The translations under genes and the position numbers were made by a program. From Branchipolynoe longqiensis (Eukaryota > Annelida > Polychaeta > Phyllodocida > Polynoidae), in NCBI GenBank assembly GCA_030323885.1, contig CM059189.1, positions 45,329,015-45,393,014 of the forward strand: DNA of 64,000 nt, written 5' to 3'. The notes beneath the pieces are model-generated. The model was given only the letters and a program-made list of their open reading frames with translations. It searched no databases and had not been told where the DNA came from. Shown here in pieces: positions 10,655 through 21,026 of the stretch (position 1 is the first letter of the stretch; each line of letters opens with the position of its first letter).

Positions 10655-10905
10655 AATAACTGGATGAATTGAGCGCCTGCCCGCTTTCCCCGTGGAAGGT
10701 CCTGGGTTCGAACCCTGGTGGAGTCCAATGATAGACTTATTCAAATTGATACTTGTTGCTACCTTTACTGGGGCTCAATATTATTATGATAGGGCAAGGA
10801 CTGGTTGGCTCAGTGTCAGGATAATGCGAGTGAGTGGGGATATCGGGTTATGGTGCCAAGTGGCGCACCATTGTGAAGTCGCCATGAGATGAGTGTGAAC
10901 TGCCA
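10655..10905 (+). mobile_element. SINE-A-type copy with variant tRNA head
   Basis: A B box (GGGTTCGAACCC) lies near 10703. It is followed by the SINE-A body landmarks: ATACTTGTTGCTACC, GATAGGGCAAGGACTGGTTG, CAGTGTCAGGATAATG and GGATATCGGG. The head sequence before the B box differs from the main SINE-A head. Confidence 0.7.
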
Positions 10906-11539
10906 GAAGACAGTATTGTTAAAATCTTTTTTAAAGTATTTATTCATCTGAATATGACATTTGTGAGCACAGGAGCACTGGTCTTCTGGCCATCTTACTA
11001 TTGGAATTGACAGTCTCAATAATCTAAGTTTGATCAGTGCTGTATTACTATTAGTTACAACACTGATCCTGTAGAATTAAGGGAGTGGCTCCTGCTGTAT
11101 TATGTACAACACCAGTCACTGTAGTTCATGCAAAAATGGGGAGCAGCACTGAGTAGAAAGTGCATACTCGGGGCAACTGAAACAATCGTTGTGGGTTACA
11201 TCTGCCCTTATGTGACCTTATATGTTACTGGGATGCAAAGCCTCAACAAAGAAAACCAGAGGCACAAAGGATGTTAGTGTACACATACGGAAACAGGCAT
11301 AAGAGACTTTTTAAGCAAATAGAAAACATGGAAATGTGACTGCCGGTGAATCTGAGAAAATGAAAGGAAATGACCTATATAAGGGTCAGTAAACAATTCT
11401 GAATTTGTCAAAGAATCTGAATTTTTAAGAAAAATCTGAAATGTGCAAACAAAAATCTAAACTAATTCGAAAATCTGGCGAAAACAGTACATTTCTAACC
11501 AAGTCAGAATCGGAAATTTGTTGGAAATCTGAATTTAGA

Positions 11540-11582
<43 letters not shown>
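10906..11582. other. no gene; (TA)n at 11541-11582
   Basis: A GAGCACTGGTCTTC motif at about 10971 is shared with about 6843. A perfect TA run closes the region. The rest is AT-rich and featureless. Confidence 0.5.
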
Positions 11583-11584
<2 letters not shown>

Positions 11585-12130
11585 CTTTGTGATTTATACT
11601 GCCTATCATGGATAAGTCTGAATAGACTTATTTTCACCATTAGACAGTTTGTCAATAGGAAGCCCGAGCCTACACTTTTACCGACCCAAGGGATTGTTTA
11701 CCTCCCACACCACATAGACATAAGAGAGTAAAAAAATGATGTAACCTAGAAATACACGATGATGTTTAAATGGATTAACACAAAGTATAGTGAAAGCTTG
11801 ATTTTGGACTATTTGCAATCTACAGATACGAAACATGAACAAGAAGCAAGAAAACCTAAATTAAAAGTAAATTCCAAAGATTTGAACCAAATTAGACTAG
11901 TGCTGCCCAGTGGTGAAAACAAGTATTAACAGACTTATCCGTTATGAGTGCATTCAATAAATTCATCACCAAAAAATGAAAAAATGAATAGCAACTGGCC
12001 TTCGATGACGCTTTTATACACAGCAGTGGAAATCTAAATTTGCAGAGGTGGAGGCACAGGTAATCGAACCACCACCCTTCAGATTAGGAGTCCGACCGAG
12101 AAAAAAGTCAGACACTCTAACCACTCCGCC
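11583..12130 (-). mobile_element. SINE-C copy, interrupted
   Basis: The minus-strand tRNA-Ser/Leu-like head (GTTCTCTGTGGCGGAGTGGT, near 12104-12127) is followed by a GGTGGTTCGATTACC B box and then the SINE-C body. About 250 bp of other sequence (11732-11985) separates the body from its tail at 11583-11731. Full-length copies for comparison are at 13038-13332 and 62590-62850. Confidence 0.7.
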
Positions 12131-12194
12131 ACAGAGAACACCACAAACTACAAATATAACACAAAAAGAGGCTTACCAACATACACACTATGTA

Positions 12195-12312
12195 ATCCAG
12201 AAGGGATGAACTCATATTTCTGTGTGGCAGGTCGCGGGTTCGAATCCAGTCCGAGTCAAACCAATACCTTAAACATTGATACTTGTCACTACCTAACTTG
12301 ATGCTCGGCATT
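12195..12312 (+). mobile_element. SINE-A head and body, running into a minisatellite
   Basis: A B box (GGGTTCGAATCC) at about 12235-12246 is followed by CGAGTCAAACCAATACC, GATACTTGTCACTACC and GATGCTCGGCATTACTGGGA, the normal SINE-A order. The short-type tail that should follow is amplified into the array at 12312-12720. Confidence 0.7.
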
Positions 12313-12720
12313 ACTGGGACAGCAAAAGGCGCAGGAAACTGTCTGCCATTGAAATTCCCCTGGGACAGGAAAAAGTGCACGAAACTGTCCGTCATTGAAA
12401 TTCCACTGGGACAGGACAAGGCACAGGAAACTGTCCGCCAATGAAATTCCCCTGGGACACCAAAAGGCGCAGGAAACTGTCCGCCATTGAAATTCCCCTA
12501 GGACAGCAAAAGGCACAGGAAACTGTCTGCCATTGAAATTCCTCTGGGACAGCAAAAGCCGCAGGAAACTCTCCGCCATTGAAATTCCCCTGGGTGCAGG
12601 AAACTGTCCGTCATTTAAATTGCATTGGGACAGGGCAATGCACAGTAAACTGTCCGCCATTGAAATTTCCCCTGGGACAGGACAAGGCACAGTAAACTGT
12701 CCGACATTGAAATTCCCCTA
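12312..12720 (+). repeat. minisatellite derived from a SINE tail, about 48-bp unit
   Basis: About eight units, each with GGGACAGSRMAARGCRCAGG, then AAACTGTCCGCCATT, then GAAATTCCCCT. The unit corresponds to the short SINE-A tail (GGGCAAGGAGCAGTGGAATG, then GAAATTTCCCC). Open frames here on the minus strand (FNGRQFPV repeats) are artefacts of the periodicity. Confidence 0.8.
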
Positions 12721-13037
12721 CTTACTCAACATTAGAACAAAAAACCATCTCACCCATGAACTCTCTCACTCATGGCAAATTATTTAAAGCTATATAATCA
12801 GATAAAGTCATCACCTTTTCTAAAATAAAACGAAATTCGATCATATATATCTAACCTATTTTTTTTTGTTGGTGCACCCTTTAAGCATTTATTACTGGTC
12901 ATAAGGAATGCAAAGTAAATTTAACAGAACATGTCGCTGCCCAAGCATATGCTGCCTATAAAGACTATTATGCCCAGCATTTCAATATGAATGCCAAAAT
13001 AAATTGTCGATCTTTTCATTTCAGATTGAAGAAGAAG
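12721..13037. other. no gene seen
   Basis: AT-rich sequence without a clear repeat family or reading frame. Confidence 0.45.
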
Positions 13038-13332
13038 ATTTATACTGCATATCATGGATAAGTCGGAATAGACTTGTTTTCACCATTAGACAGTTTGTCG
13101 ATAGAAAGCCCGAGCCTACGCTTTTACCGACCCAAGGGATTTTTAACCTCCCACACCACATAGACATGGTATGAGAGCAACCAGCCTTTGATGACGCTGT
13201 AAGTTATACACAGTGGTGGAAATCCAAATTGGCAGAGCTGGGGGCATGGGGAATCGAACCACTGACCTTCAGATTAGGAGTCCGACCTAGAAAAAAGTCA
13301 GACTCTCTAACCACTCTGCCACAGAGAACACC
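13038..13332 (-). mobile_element. SINE-C, near full length
   Basis: The minus-strand head begins GTGTTCTCTGTGGCAGAGTG. It carries the unusual TCTGACTTTTTTCTAGGTCG segment where an anticodon arm would be, has a GTTCGATTCCC B box, and continues with a conserved body (CCAATTTGGATTTCCACCAC, AAAGGCTGGTTGCTCTC). The tail end is near TTATCCATGATATGCAGTAT. Confidence 0.8.
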
Positions 13333-14020
13333 AAATATCTCCAACATTATCGAAGTTTCTTCGAACTAAAGAGAAATGGATCATAGTGATCAGTCTAATA
13401 TAGTCATCTAAAATTTAAAAGAAGCCAAAAACTCAAATCCATCGAAATATGATTTCCAGCATTTCCATGTGCACTGCAAAATTAACTTTTAATATTTTCA
13501 CTTGAAATATCTCCGAAGTTAACACTTGAAATTGCATTATTATAATCTAAAATGTTAACACTGTCAAGAGTACCCAGATAACACATCACACAGCCACGTA
13601 CAAGCCTATGATATGTAAATAGGAGTAGGCTAGTCTAGTAATAAGAGTAGAACAAAATAAAATACATATATGCCAAGAAAATCCAAAAAAACTAACATAG
13701 GCTACTGACCATACCAACCAACTATCTATCTGCTACTGATATGCAGGCAATCAAATTACTTATCAGCAGCTACTGTGTGGTAAGATAACACCAACACTAC
13801 AACTGGCCAGCATTGAAAACAAGCCTGGGTACCCGGGTGTATATGCTATGGACTGTATAAATACAGCCTCAATTAATAAATAAATAATTTAAAAAGAAAA
13901 ACACTTGAAAATAAAAGTTATTTCAAGCTAAAACAGTGTATATCCTAGCAATCAAACTATTATATTTGCTTAAAAATAGGACAGAAACTCAAAAGCATCC
14001 CATCATGCAACTGACATAGA
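13333..14020. mobile_element. MITE-R remnant, split by a LINE 3' end
   Basis: Left part 13333-13600 and right part 13906-14020 carry MITE-R landmarks (AATATCTCC, ACTCAAA, CATCATGCAACT). The LINE tail at 13600-13905 sits between them. Divergence is high, so the outer ends are approximate. Confidence 0.45.
13600..13905 (+). mobile_element. LINE 3'-end copy
   Basis: It is the reverse complement of the 3' flank of the LINE at 34720-37620. The shared landmarks are TCAGCAGCTACTG, TTACCACACAGTAG-type sequence, GGCCAGCATTGAAAACAAGC, CTGGGTACCCGGG and TGGACTGTATAAATACAGCC. It ends in AATAAATAAATAA, a short-repeat tail that supports a 5'-truncated insertion on the plus strand. Confidence 0.8.
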
Positions 14021-14604
14021 TTTAATATAACGCGGAAGTGGCCTACCGGAAATGCGCAGATCGGGTGCGCAAACGGCTTAAATTATGTGCGTTGAATGGA
14101 GTAGTTTTCAGCGCGGGGATACATGTCAATCAGAGGACAGGTAACATATTGCTGAGATTGCACTTCCTGGCTGTTGGTGTGCAACAGAGGAAAAGCTGGG
14201 AGGTTAGAGTTGGGCCGCAGCCAACTTCCCGACCCCTGCACGGAAAGGAGGAGTTTATTTGTGGGTTGGTCTCTCGCTGTGGAACCGCCGGGATGTAAAT
14301 GTTTAATTAAAACCATCCAGGGCGGACAAATCTAGTGGTCTCGGCCCACCCATTTCCACGACTGCATGTGGGTGTATGGAGGTATAGGGATAGGGTAGGG
14401 GGGCTATGTTTCTCCAGTGTGGGGGGATATATTAGTATATGCATAGTTCCTCCAGTGGGGAACATACACTTCCTCCAGTGGGGATATATTAGTATTTGCA
14501 TAGTTCTTCCACGGTCAGATGGTTAGTCAACGTAGCCCCGGGCTCAGGAAAGACACTACGGGAGGCTTTCGAGACATGGCCGTCAGTGTAACCATGGTGA
14601 GGTG
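14021..14604 (+). promoter_or_regulatory. upstream region of the 14605 gene
   Basis: CpG density rises from about 14030. Copies of the ETS-type core CGGAAGTG occur near 14033 and again at 14629 in the coding start. A small tandem repeat (CTCCAGTGGGGATATATTAG type, three units) lies at 14410-14512. Promoter identity is inferred from composition and position only. Confidence 0.35.
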
Positions 14605-16137
14605 ATGGCGAGGCCGCCAGGGTTCAGAGCGGAAGTGGCGGGCGGCAGACTGGGGCCGTCAGGCCGGGTGAGGAGTCGCCTACTTCCGGGTGCTGAGCCG
14701 AGTGTGGGCCGGGAAGGGATGGGCTACAGGACGGCAGCCGGCCGGGTTCCCACTGGTCCCGGGAGGGGGGGATTCGTGAAGGAGGAGGGGAAGGAGGAGG
14801 AGGAGGACTGTCAGGGACAGAGGGAGACAACACCAGGTTGGAGACATCAGCTGAGCAAATCTGGAGCAAGTGTCCACAGATCGCGAACTGCTCTCCGGCA
14901 GAGGGCGATGTGCATGGACATAAAACACGTGACTGTCCCACCAGGGTGCGCCACTGTGAAGGACCCCGCAGACTGGTACATGTGCACGCTGAAGCTGCTC
15001 CGGCACACGAATCTGTCAAAGAATCTCTTCGAGCTCTATTGCCTCGCCTCGCGAAAGGACCAGCGGTTCGCCAGGGTCGGCTCGAAGAACAACCGGAAGT
15101 GCCGGAATTCGGAAGTGTTCGAACCGGATGAGAGGCTGAGCGGATTGGCAGTTGGTGGTGAAGACTGGGAGTATGAATCAGTCGGCGTGTTGCCACCGAA
15201 AAGCACGGATGATGTCAATGAGCGCATTATGAAATTTGCGCAGACTACTTGGAAGACGCCTGGCGAGATTGCGATTTTGCTCGGACGCGAACAGAACCGA
15301 TCCAAATTATTGGAGAGCTGCTCAGGTGTGTCACGCAGTGAGGATGCTTCACGCAGAACGGATGCACGTAACCTGAAGAGCTTGTGGATGAAGACTTGCT
15401 CTGCGGAGCCCACTATCCAAGGGGCGCGATCCTCTGCGGATGTCGCTTGGAAGTCCACACTGCTCTCCGCCCGCACTGCCGCAGCTCCCTCCCCAGCAAG
15501 TGAGTGTTCTCCCTACCGATCACACCATGGCAGCGGCAGGGACATGCAATCACCTCTCAGGGTTAACACCTTTCATGGCCCAACATTGAAAAGCAGTCAG
15601 CACCAGGTCTCCATATCAGCGAAGCAGCACTCGAAGGACAGGAAGATCAGTACTTCACCAAACAAGTCAGACGCAAACATCACCCAGACGAACATCCTTC
15701 CCCGACTGCGCCTCACCAAGCGGCCATCGATGGTGGCGCCCAACGGCCATCCCAGAACTAAACCAGGACGCTGCGTGTGTCCGTTTCCGATCACCGCTGA
15801 CAGCCACGCGCGACACTCACGGGATCGTGACGTTACAATGACGTCAGACTCCTTCGACGGTGCGACAAGCATTGACGTCATCCACTCAGTGAACAGGGCC
15901 AACCACCAGGTTGACAACCCGACAGTCACGTGCGACGGAAATTCCGAATGGCAGCGCGATCCGAACCCGTCACCGGAACCAGCGGCGGAACGGGAAGTTG
16001 GTCAACTGCTGAGTCACGTGGTTAAGCTGCCTAACGTGAACGACGGTCGGAGTGTGTTTACCCCTGACACGGTCTCCTTGCTCGGTAGGCTGTCCCGCTT
16101 GTCGTCTGCCACGTTAGACGTCGACATGAATGGTTAA
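14605..16137 (+). CDS. uncharacterised protein, about 510 residues
   Basis: I do not recognise the family. The frame is open for 1.5 kb, GC-rich and full of CpG, unlike all the flanks, which argues for a genuine coding exon. The first ATG is at 14605. Alternative starts are at 14719 (MGYRTAAG) and 14908 (MCMDIKHV). Residues 1-100 are Gly/Arg/Glu-rich and may be leader. The best-structured part is roughly residues 102-240, with DPADWYMCTLKLLRH, NLFELYCLASRK, DDVNERIMKFAQTTWKTPGE and IAILLG, which reads like a small helical domain. The rest is Ser/Thr/Arg-rich and probably disordered, ending LLGRLSRLSSATLDVDMNG. It could be one exon of a larger gene. A minisatellite starts directly after the stop. 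Confidence 0.6.
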   Translation: MARPPGFRAEVAGGRLGPSGRVRSRLLPGAEPSVGREGMGYRTAAGRVPTGPGRGGFVKEEGKEEEEDCQGQRETTPGWRHQLSKSGASVHRSRTALRQRAMCMDIKHVTVPPGCATVKDPADWYMCTLKLLRHTNLSKNLFELYCLASRKDQRFARVGSKNNRKCRNSEVFEPDERLSGLAVGGEDWEYESVGVLPPKSTDDVNERIMKFAQTTWKTPGEIAILLGREQNRSKLLESCSGVSRSEDASRRTDARNLKSLWMKTCSAEPTIQGARSSADVAWKSTLLSARTAAAPSPASECSPYRSHHGSGRDMQSPLRVNTFHGPTLKSSQHQVSISAKQHSKDRKISTSPNKSDANITQTNILPRLRLTKRPSMVAPNGHPRTKPGRCVCPFPITADSHARHSRDRDVTMTSDSFDGATSIDVIHSVNRANHQVDNPTVTCDGNSEWQRDPNPSPEPAAEREVGQLLSHVVKLPNVNDGRSVFTPDTVSLLGRLSRLSSATLDVDMNG

Positions 16138-16139
16138 CC

Positions 16140-16757
16140 AGAATTGTGCTCATGGAAGGAGACCCAGAATTGTAATTAGGAATAGTGACCCAGAATTGTA
16201 ATAACCGCTAGTGACCATGAGTTATATTCATAGATGGTGACCCCGAATTGTTGTAATGATGGGTGGTGACCCCGAATTGTAATGATGGAGGGTGACCCCT
16301 AATTGTAATCAAAGATGGTCACCAAAAATTGCAATCAAGGATGGTGACCCCCGAATTGTAGTAATGATTGGTGGTGACCACGAATTGTAATGATGGAGGG
16401 TGATTCCTAATTGCAATCATAGATGGTGACCCAACATTTTAAGAAAGGATGGTGACCCCAAATTGTTATGATGGATGGTGACCCAAAATTGCAATCAAGG
16501 ATGGTGACCCCGAATTGTAGTAATCATGGTTGGTGACCCCGAATTGTAATGATGGAGGGTGACCCCTAATTGTAATCAAAGATGGTGACCCAAAATGTTA
16601 ATAAAGGATGGTGACCCCGAATTGTAATGATGGATAGTGACCCAAAATTGTGATCAAGGATGATGACCCAAAATTGTGATCAAAGATGGTGACCCCGAAT
16701 TGTAGTCATGAATGCCACCACATAATCGTAATAATGGGTAGTGACCCAGAATTGTGA
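16140..16757 (+). repeat. minisatellite, 23-27 bp unit, about 24 copies
   Basis: The unit is close to GGATGGTGACCCCGAATTGT followed by AATGAT or AATCAA. The copies vary by a few bases. It abuts the stop codon of the 14605 gene and would lie in its 3' UTR or 3' flank. Confidence 0.9.
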
Positions 16758-17584
16758 GAAATTCTCAAATGGATCAACACGCTGACTATTTAGTATCCAC
16801 CGCTTGGGAAGCATTTGCTCTGTAATATCTGATCTACATTGTATGAGAGATGGAGCCCAATTCCTTAGTTCACCGATTGATGTATGTGTGTTCTTAGATT
16901 AGGAGCTCAGTTTGTTCCCAATTAATAAAAGCTTTCACTTGTGATATATATGTATTAACATTCATCACGCTCTTAAAGCTGCATAATCCCTAGATAAAAG
17001 ATTCACCCGGTACTTGTAGTACACGGGTGAAGATCAGCCTTATATAAATACGGGCGAAAATAGCGTTAGTATGGAAGTGAGGCTCCAGTATCTAGCCCCA
17101 GTATCAAATGGCTACCAATATTATGCATATAGGCACAGAGTTGGTGAAATGGGAGAGAATGCAAAAAAGACAAGATGGCGGTCGTGGAACGCCGTCGATT
17201 TCACTTTTAGATCTTATTAAACTAGATATTATATTATATTTTTCATCTCAAAGGTAGCGGGTAAATAATAAGATATATGTAAAGAATAATTGTTGCTTCT
17301 TAGTTTGTGAAATTCGGCTCTCAATTCTTTGACCCGTTTTTTCGCCAGCTTTTACATAAGGCTGGTTTGCACCCCTACTGCAGCAGTACGGGGTGAATCT
17401 TGTATCTACATAATCCCATGAAATAATATCATTTTCAAAGCCAACCACTTATTTAGATTTGATTATACATACCCAATTAGGATAGTAGTAAACAGGGAAT
17501 GTCAAGTCAATTTAATAGGTGTATGCAGGTACGGAAGACTGAGATGCTGAAATGTATAATAAGAGTACAATAATTCCATAAGGG
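16758..17584. other. no gene seen
   Basis: AT-rich, with TTAAAGCTGCATAATCCCTA (about 16973) resembling one MITE-R end. No partner end is clear. Confidence 0.5.
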
Positions 17585-18680
17585 ATACATGTTTGTTTGT
17601 TTGTTGTAGTTTTATGTCATAGCAACATATAAGGTCATATCAGAACAGGTACCGACACGTGACAGTGTGCACTCATGGCGACTTTATAATTCACGACGAG
17701 ACGGGAGTGGTATAAAGTGGCTTTATTCATCAATAAAGTAGAACATGAGGTGTAAGGAGAACATGGTAATCAGTAATGTAGCATTGCAGAAGGCTTAGTT
17801 AGGCATTCAATGGTTCATTAAGTGTAATCAATAATGTCAAGTGGTGATCTCTTAGTCAATTAAAAATGGGAAAACAATTAGCTCATGGTCAATCAGAATA
17901 GGTCAATGTAATCATCAGGCAGTGAGGTCATAAGGTGAGTCGAGGCGGGGGATCAGGGACGGTCAATTAATCAAGAGGTAATTAGGTCAAGGCAATCGAG
18001 GTCAAGAGGTCAATGAGGGTTGGGGATCAGGGAGGTCAATGAATCAACAGTTGGAATCGTCGAGGTAACTCGGGCACTCAACCCTATCGTGGTGGTTTTT
18101 CCCTATCTAGTTGTTAGTTGAGGGGTGGTGGAGGCAATTGTAGATCAGCCTGACTTCGCGGGTTCGTGTCCAGGCGCCGAGTGACAGTGTGCGGGAGCAG
18201 GGCGATGAGCAGTAGGAGGAGGAGGGGGGGGGGGGTGAGGGAGGCCACACCAGGCGGCAGGAGGAGGAAGGGAAAGGGAGGGGGGTGGAGGCTGGGAGGT
18301 CTTAGGGAGGGAGGGGGTTTGCAGCAGGGCTGGTAGGTGGGGGAAGGTTAAGGAGGGGGGGGGGGAGTGAAGCAGCTCCCATCCCGTCGAGAATTACCCA
18401 TGTTATGCTAACATGTACAATGCTGCCCCACTGGGAGACAAGGCTGCCAGCACCATGATCTGATATCCCACTCAGTCCCATTATCCTGACACTGAGCCAA
18501 CCAGTCGTTGCCCTATCGAATAATGCCGAGCATCAGGCTAGGAAGTGACAAGCATCAATTGTTAAGTCATTGGTTTGAATTGACCAGGGTTCAAACCCAC
18601 AAACCCATGGGTTATGATCCCCCTGATCTCGCAAAACAGGAGACAGACGCTCAACTCATTCCGCCATCCAGTCTGGTATA
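17585..18680 (-). mobile_element. SINE-A (long tail), split by a DIRS-family insert
   Basis: The tail lies at 17585-17687 and the body plus head at 18419-18680, both on the minus strand. Joining 17687 to 18419 restores the ordinary SINE sequence CTTTATAATGCTGCC exactly, as seen intact at about 38212. Confidence 0.85.
17688..18418. mobile_element. non-autonomous DIRS-family element, 731 bp
   Basis: It starts AATTCACGACGAGACGGG and is followed by a TTTATT motif, as in the coding element at 49695. It ends in a GAATTACCC box, the palindrome CATGTTATGCTAACATG and a terminal GTAC. The middle is G-rich with long poly-G. It has no coding capacity and no target duplication in the SINE. Confidence 0.8.
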
Positions 18681-19275
18681 AATAGTATAATGATATTAAT
18701 AAAATATTTATTTCCACATGATCAATGTACACACAAGTTGACTTTTATATTAGTACTTTAAAGGATTAGACGAGTGAAATTCACCGTGCCACCACCTCTG
18801 CCAATTTGGATTTCCACCACTGTGCATAACTTACAGCGTCATCAAAGGCCAGTTGCTCTCAGACCATGTCACTGTGTTGTGGGAGGTAAAAAGTCCATTA
18901 ATTGGGTCGTGCTTTGCGGTGCTTTGAGCCCCATCAATGACCACCAATGAACGCCATCGCTCATTCCAACCAAGTATCGCAGAAATGAACCAATCCCAAC
19001 GTAAATAATTAATGGTGTGTATGACTAACTATTCATCATGTGAATAATCTCCATAATGTTCACGTGGATCCTATTGCCTGTAAATGACCGTATATGTTGC
19101 CAGGACGTAAAACTCCAACAACCAATCAACTATTGCTTGTAAAAGTACCTGGCCCATTCGAATACAAGTAAGCATCGATAAGGCTTAAGTCCGAATTTGT
19201 ACATGCACGCGAACATTAATTTGCCTTGTTTTCACTTCAAATATCTCCGAAATTAACCGTTTATGATAAAAGGTA
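18681..19275 (+). mobile_element. SINE-C body fragment (18790-18905) in otherwise blank sequence
   Basis: The SINE-C landmarks CTGCCAATTTGGATTTCCAC, then GCGTCATCAAAGGCC, then GTTGTGGGAGGTAAAAAG are present on the plus strand at 18790-18905, without a head. The rest of the interval shows nothing I can name. Confidence 0.6.
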
Positions 19276-19625
19276 ATTGACCAGACGGGATGGCCGAATG
19301 AGTTAGAGCGTCCGTCTCCCATGCTGGTAGATTGTGGGGTCATTGGTTTGAACCCTGGTCGAGTCAAACGAATGACTTAAAAATGTATACTTGTCACTTC
19401 ATAGCCAAGCGCTCGGCATTATTAGGATAGGGCAAGGACTGGTTGGCTCAGTGCCAGGATAATGTTACTGAGTAGGATATCAGGTCATGGTGCCGGCAGC
19501 CTGGTTTCCCAGTGGGACAGCACTATACAGTCACCATGAGTGTGCACTGCCACAAGTCAGTACCCATCCTGATATGACCTTAGATGTTGCTAGGACGTAA
19601 AACAATAACAAACAACAACAACTAA
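19276..19625 (+). mobile_element. SINE-A, long-tail type, full length
   Basis: Head CCAGACGGGATGGCCGAATG, B box GGTTTGAACCC, body with GATAGGGCAAGGACTGGTTG and GGATATCAGGTCATGGTG. The tail is CCTGATATGACCTTAGATGT, then GCTAGGACGTAAAACAA with AACAA repeats. The head resembles a class II (Leu-like) tRNA. Confidence 0.85.
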
Positions 19626-20145
19626 GAGGTACTTCAAACTGAAGTAACATAGATTATGACGATTAAGTTCACTGAGTTATCTAAAACAAGCGACAGAAAT
19701 TCAAAACCATTGAACTATGCAACTTTAAACAGCAACAAGTTCTATTAAATTGACTTAGTCCTCCCTTTTTGTGCAGCAGTGAATACTTAAAGTCGCATAG
19801 TCCGATGGTCTTGAGTTTGTGACATTTTTCTGAGATAAATATTTTAAATTGATCATTATAATCTACCTTACTTTAGTTTGAAATAACTTTTAATTGAAAT
19901 GGCTACCTTTTGAGATATTTGAAATTCAAACATGTGAAAATAATTTTGGCAAGCACGCCAAAACTCTGATACCATAGGCTTCTGCAGTAACATGTTCTAT
20001 TAAATCGACTCAGTGTTCCCTTCTATATGGCAACAAATACTTAATAAGTGCATCAGTATCTAAGTTAGATATGTAGAATCAAATCTAGATAATTGTTTTG
20101 ATTTTGAAAAGTTGATGCTTCATCGGACTATGCAGCTTTAATAAG
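19626..20145. mobile_element. MITE-R copy (19790-20140) plus a flanking half
   Basis: The left end TAAAGTCGCATAGTCCGATG and the right end CATCGGACTATGCAGCTTTA are inverted copies. The interior landmarks include AGATATTTGAA, GCACGCCAAAACTCTGA and CTTCTGCAGTAACA. The stretch 19626-19745 repeats the right-half landmarks and appears to be part of another copy. Confidence 0.75.
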
Positions 20146-20204
20146 TTCACCAGTATCTAAGTTGGGTAGAGAGGATATAATCTAGATAACTGCTTCTTTT
20201 TTTG

Positions 20205-20418
20205 TTCATTAGTTGTTTAAGCAGGGGAAATTTCAATTGTGGATGATTGGTCTTCCTCATTCCACTGCTCCTTGCCCTATCCTAATAATGCAGAGCGCCT
20301 GTCTAGGAAGTGACAAGTATCAATTTTTAAGTCATCGGTTTGACTCAACCAGGACTCAAAGCCACGATCTACCAACACGGAAGACGGACGCTCTAACTCA
20401 TTCGGCCATCCCGGCTTG
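20205..20418 (-). mobile_element. SINE-A, short-tail type
   Basis: On the minus strand the head runs to a tail of AAGGAGCAGTGGAATGAGGA, then GAAATTTCCCCTGCTTAAAC. This is the second tail type of the same SINE head family. Confidence 0.75.
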
Positions 20419-20926
20419 ATTTTGAAAAAGTGATGATTTCATTGAATTTTGTAAGGAACTCAATTCCAGCATTTGTACATAAACTCAAGAGAGCGATGTA
20501 CATATATATAGTACATTCAAACTACCGTCCCAGCCACACCATAGTTGTCCAGGTTCTCACTAGGTGGCAGCACCACTAGGAGCATACAGCAAAGTAGCCA
20601 TCGCAACCAGCCAACGGCACAGTGGGCCGTCACATGAAGCAATTAATAGCGGTTGTTGTTGTTTTACGTCCTGACAACATCTAAGGTCCTCTGGGCTCTA
20701 TAATAGCAATCAGCATGTCTGTCTGTTGCTGTGCAGTTGGAGTGTGAGGGGGGGGGGGAGGTAAGCAGGGTTTAACTGGGAAACTGCGGGACCCAGGACT
20801 CCCTGAGCAAAATGGCTTCCACTCGTGATTTGAGGACGGGGGCGGGGGGTTCTTTCCAGTTTGGGTCGTAATATTCGCATTGCGTTTGATTCGTGGCGGG
20901 GGAAGAGTACCCCCCTTCCACCCCAC

Positions 20927-20969
<43 letters not shown>

Positions 20970-21026
20970 CTACCTCAGCATCTTGGGCTTACGCAGAATT
21001 AAGGTGGGAACATCTTCTGTGTGAAC
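20419..21026. repeat. SINE tail scrap and (CT)n
   Basis: Position 20655-20695 holds the inverted SINE-A long-tail end (GTTTTACGTCCTGACAACAT). A CT microsatellite occupies 20927-20968. No gene. Confidence 0.6.

Noticed and set aside
12289..12690. 133-residue minus-strand frame with FNGRQFPV repeats
   Set aside because: Translation of the SINE-derived minisatellite.
14624..15929. Minus-strand frames opposite the 14605 gene
   Set aside because: Antisense shadows of a GC-rich coding region, without domains.
17688..18418. Helitron, because of the terminal hairpin
   Set aside because: No CTRR 3' end and no 5' TC. The ends and filler match the tyrosine-recombinase retrotransposon instead.
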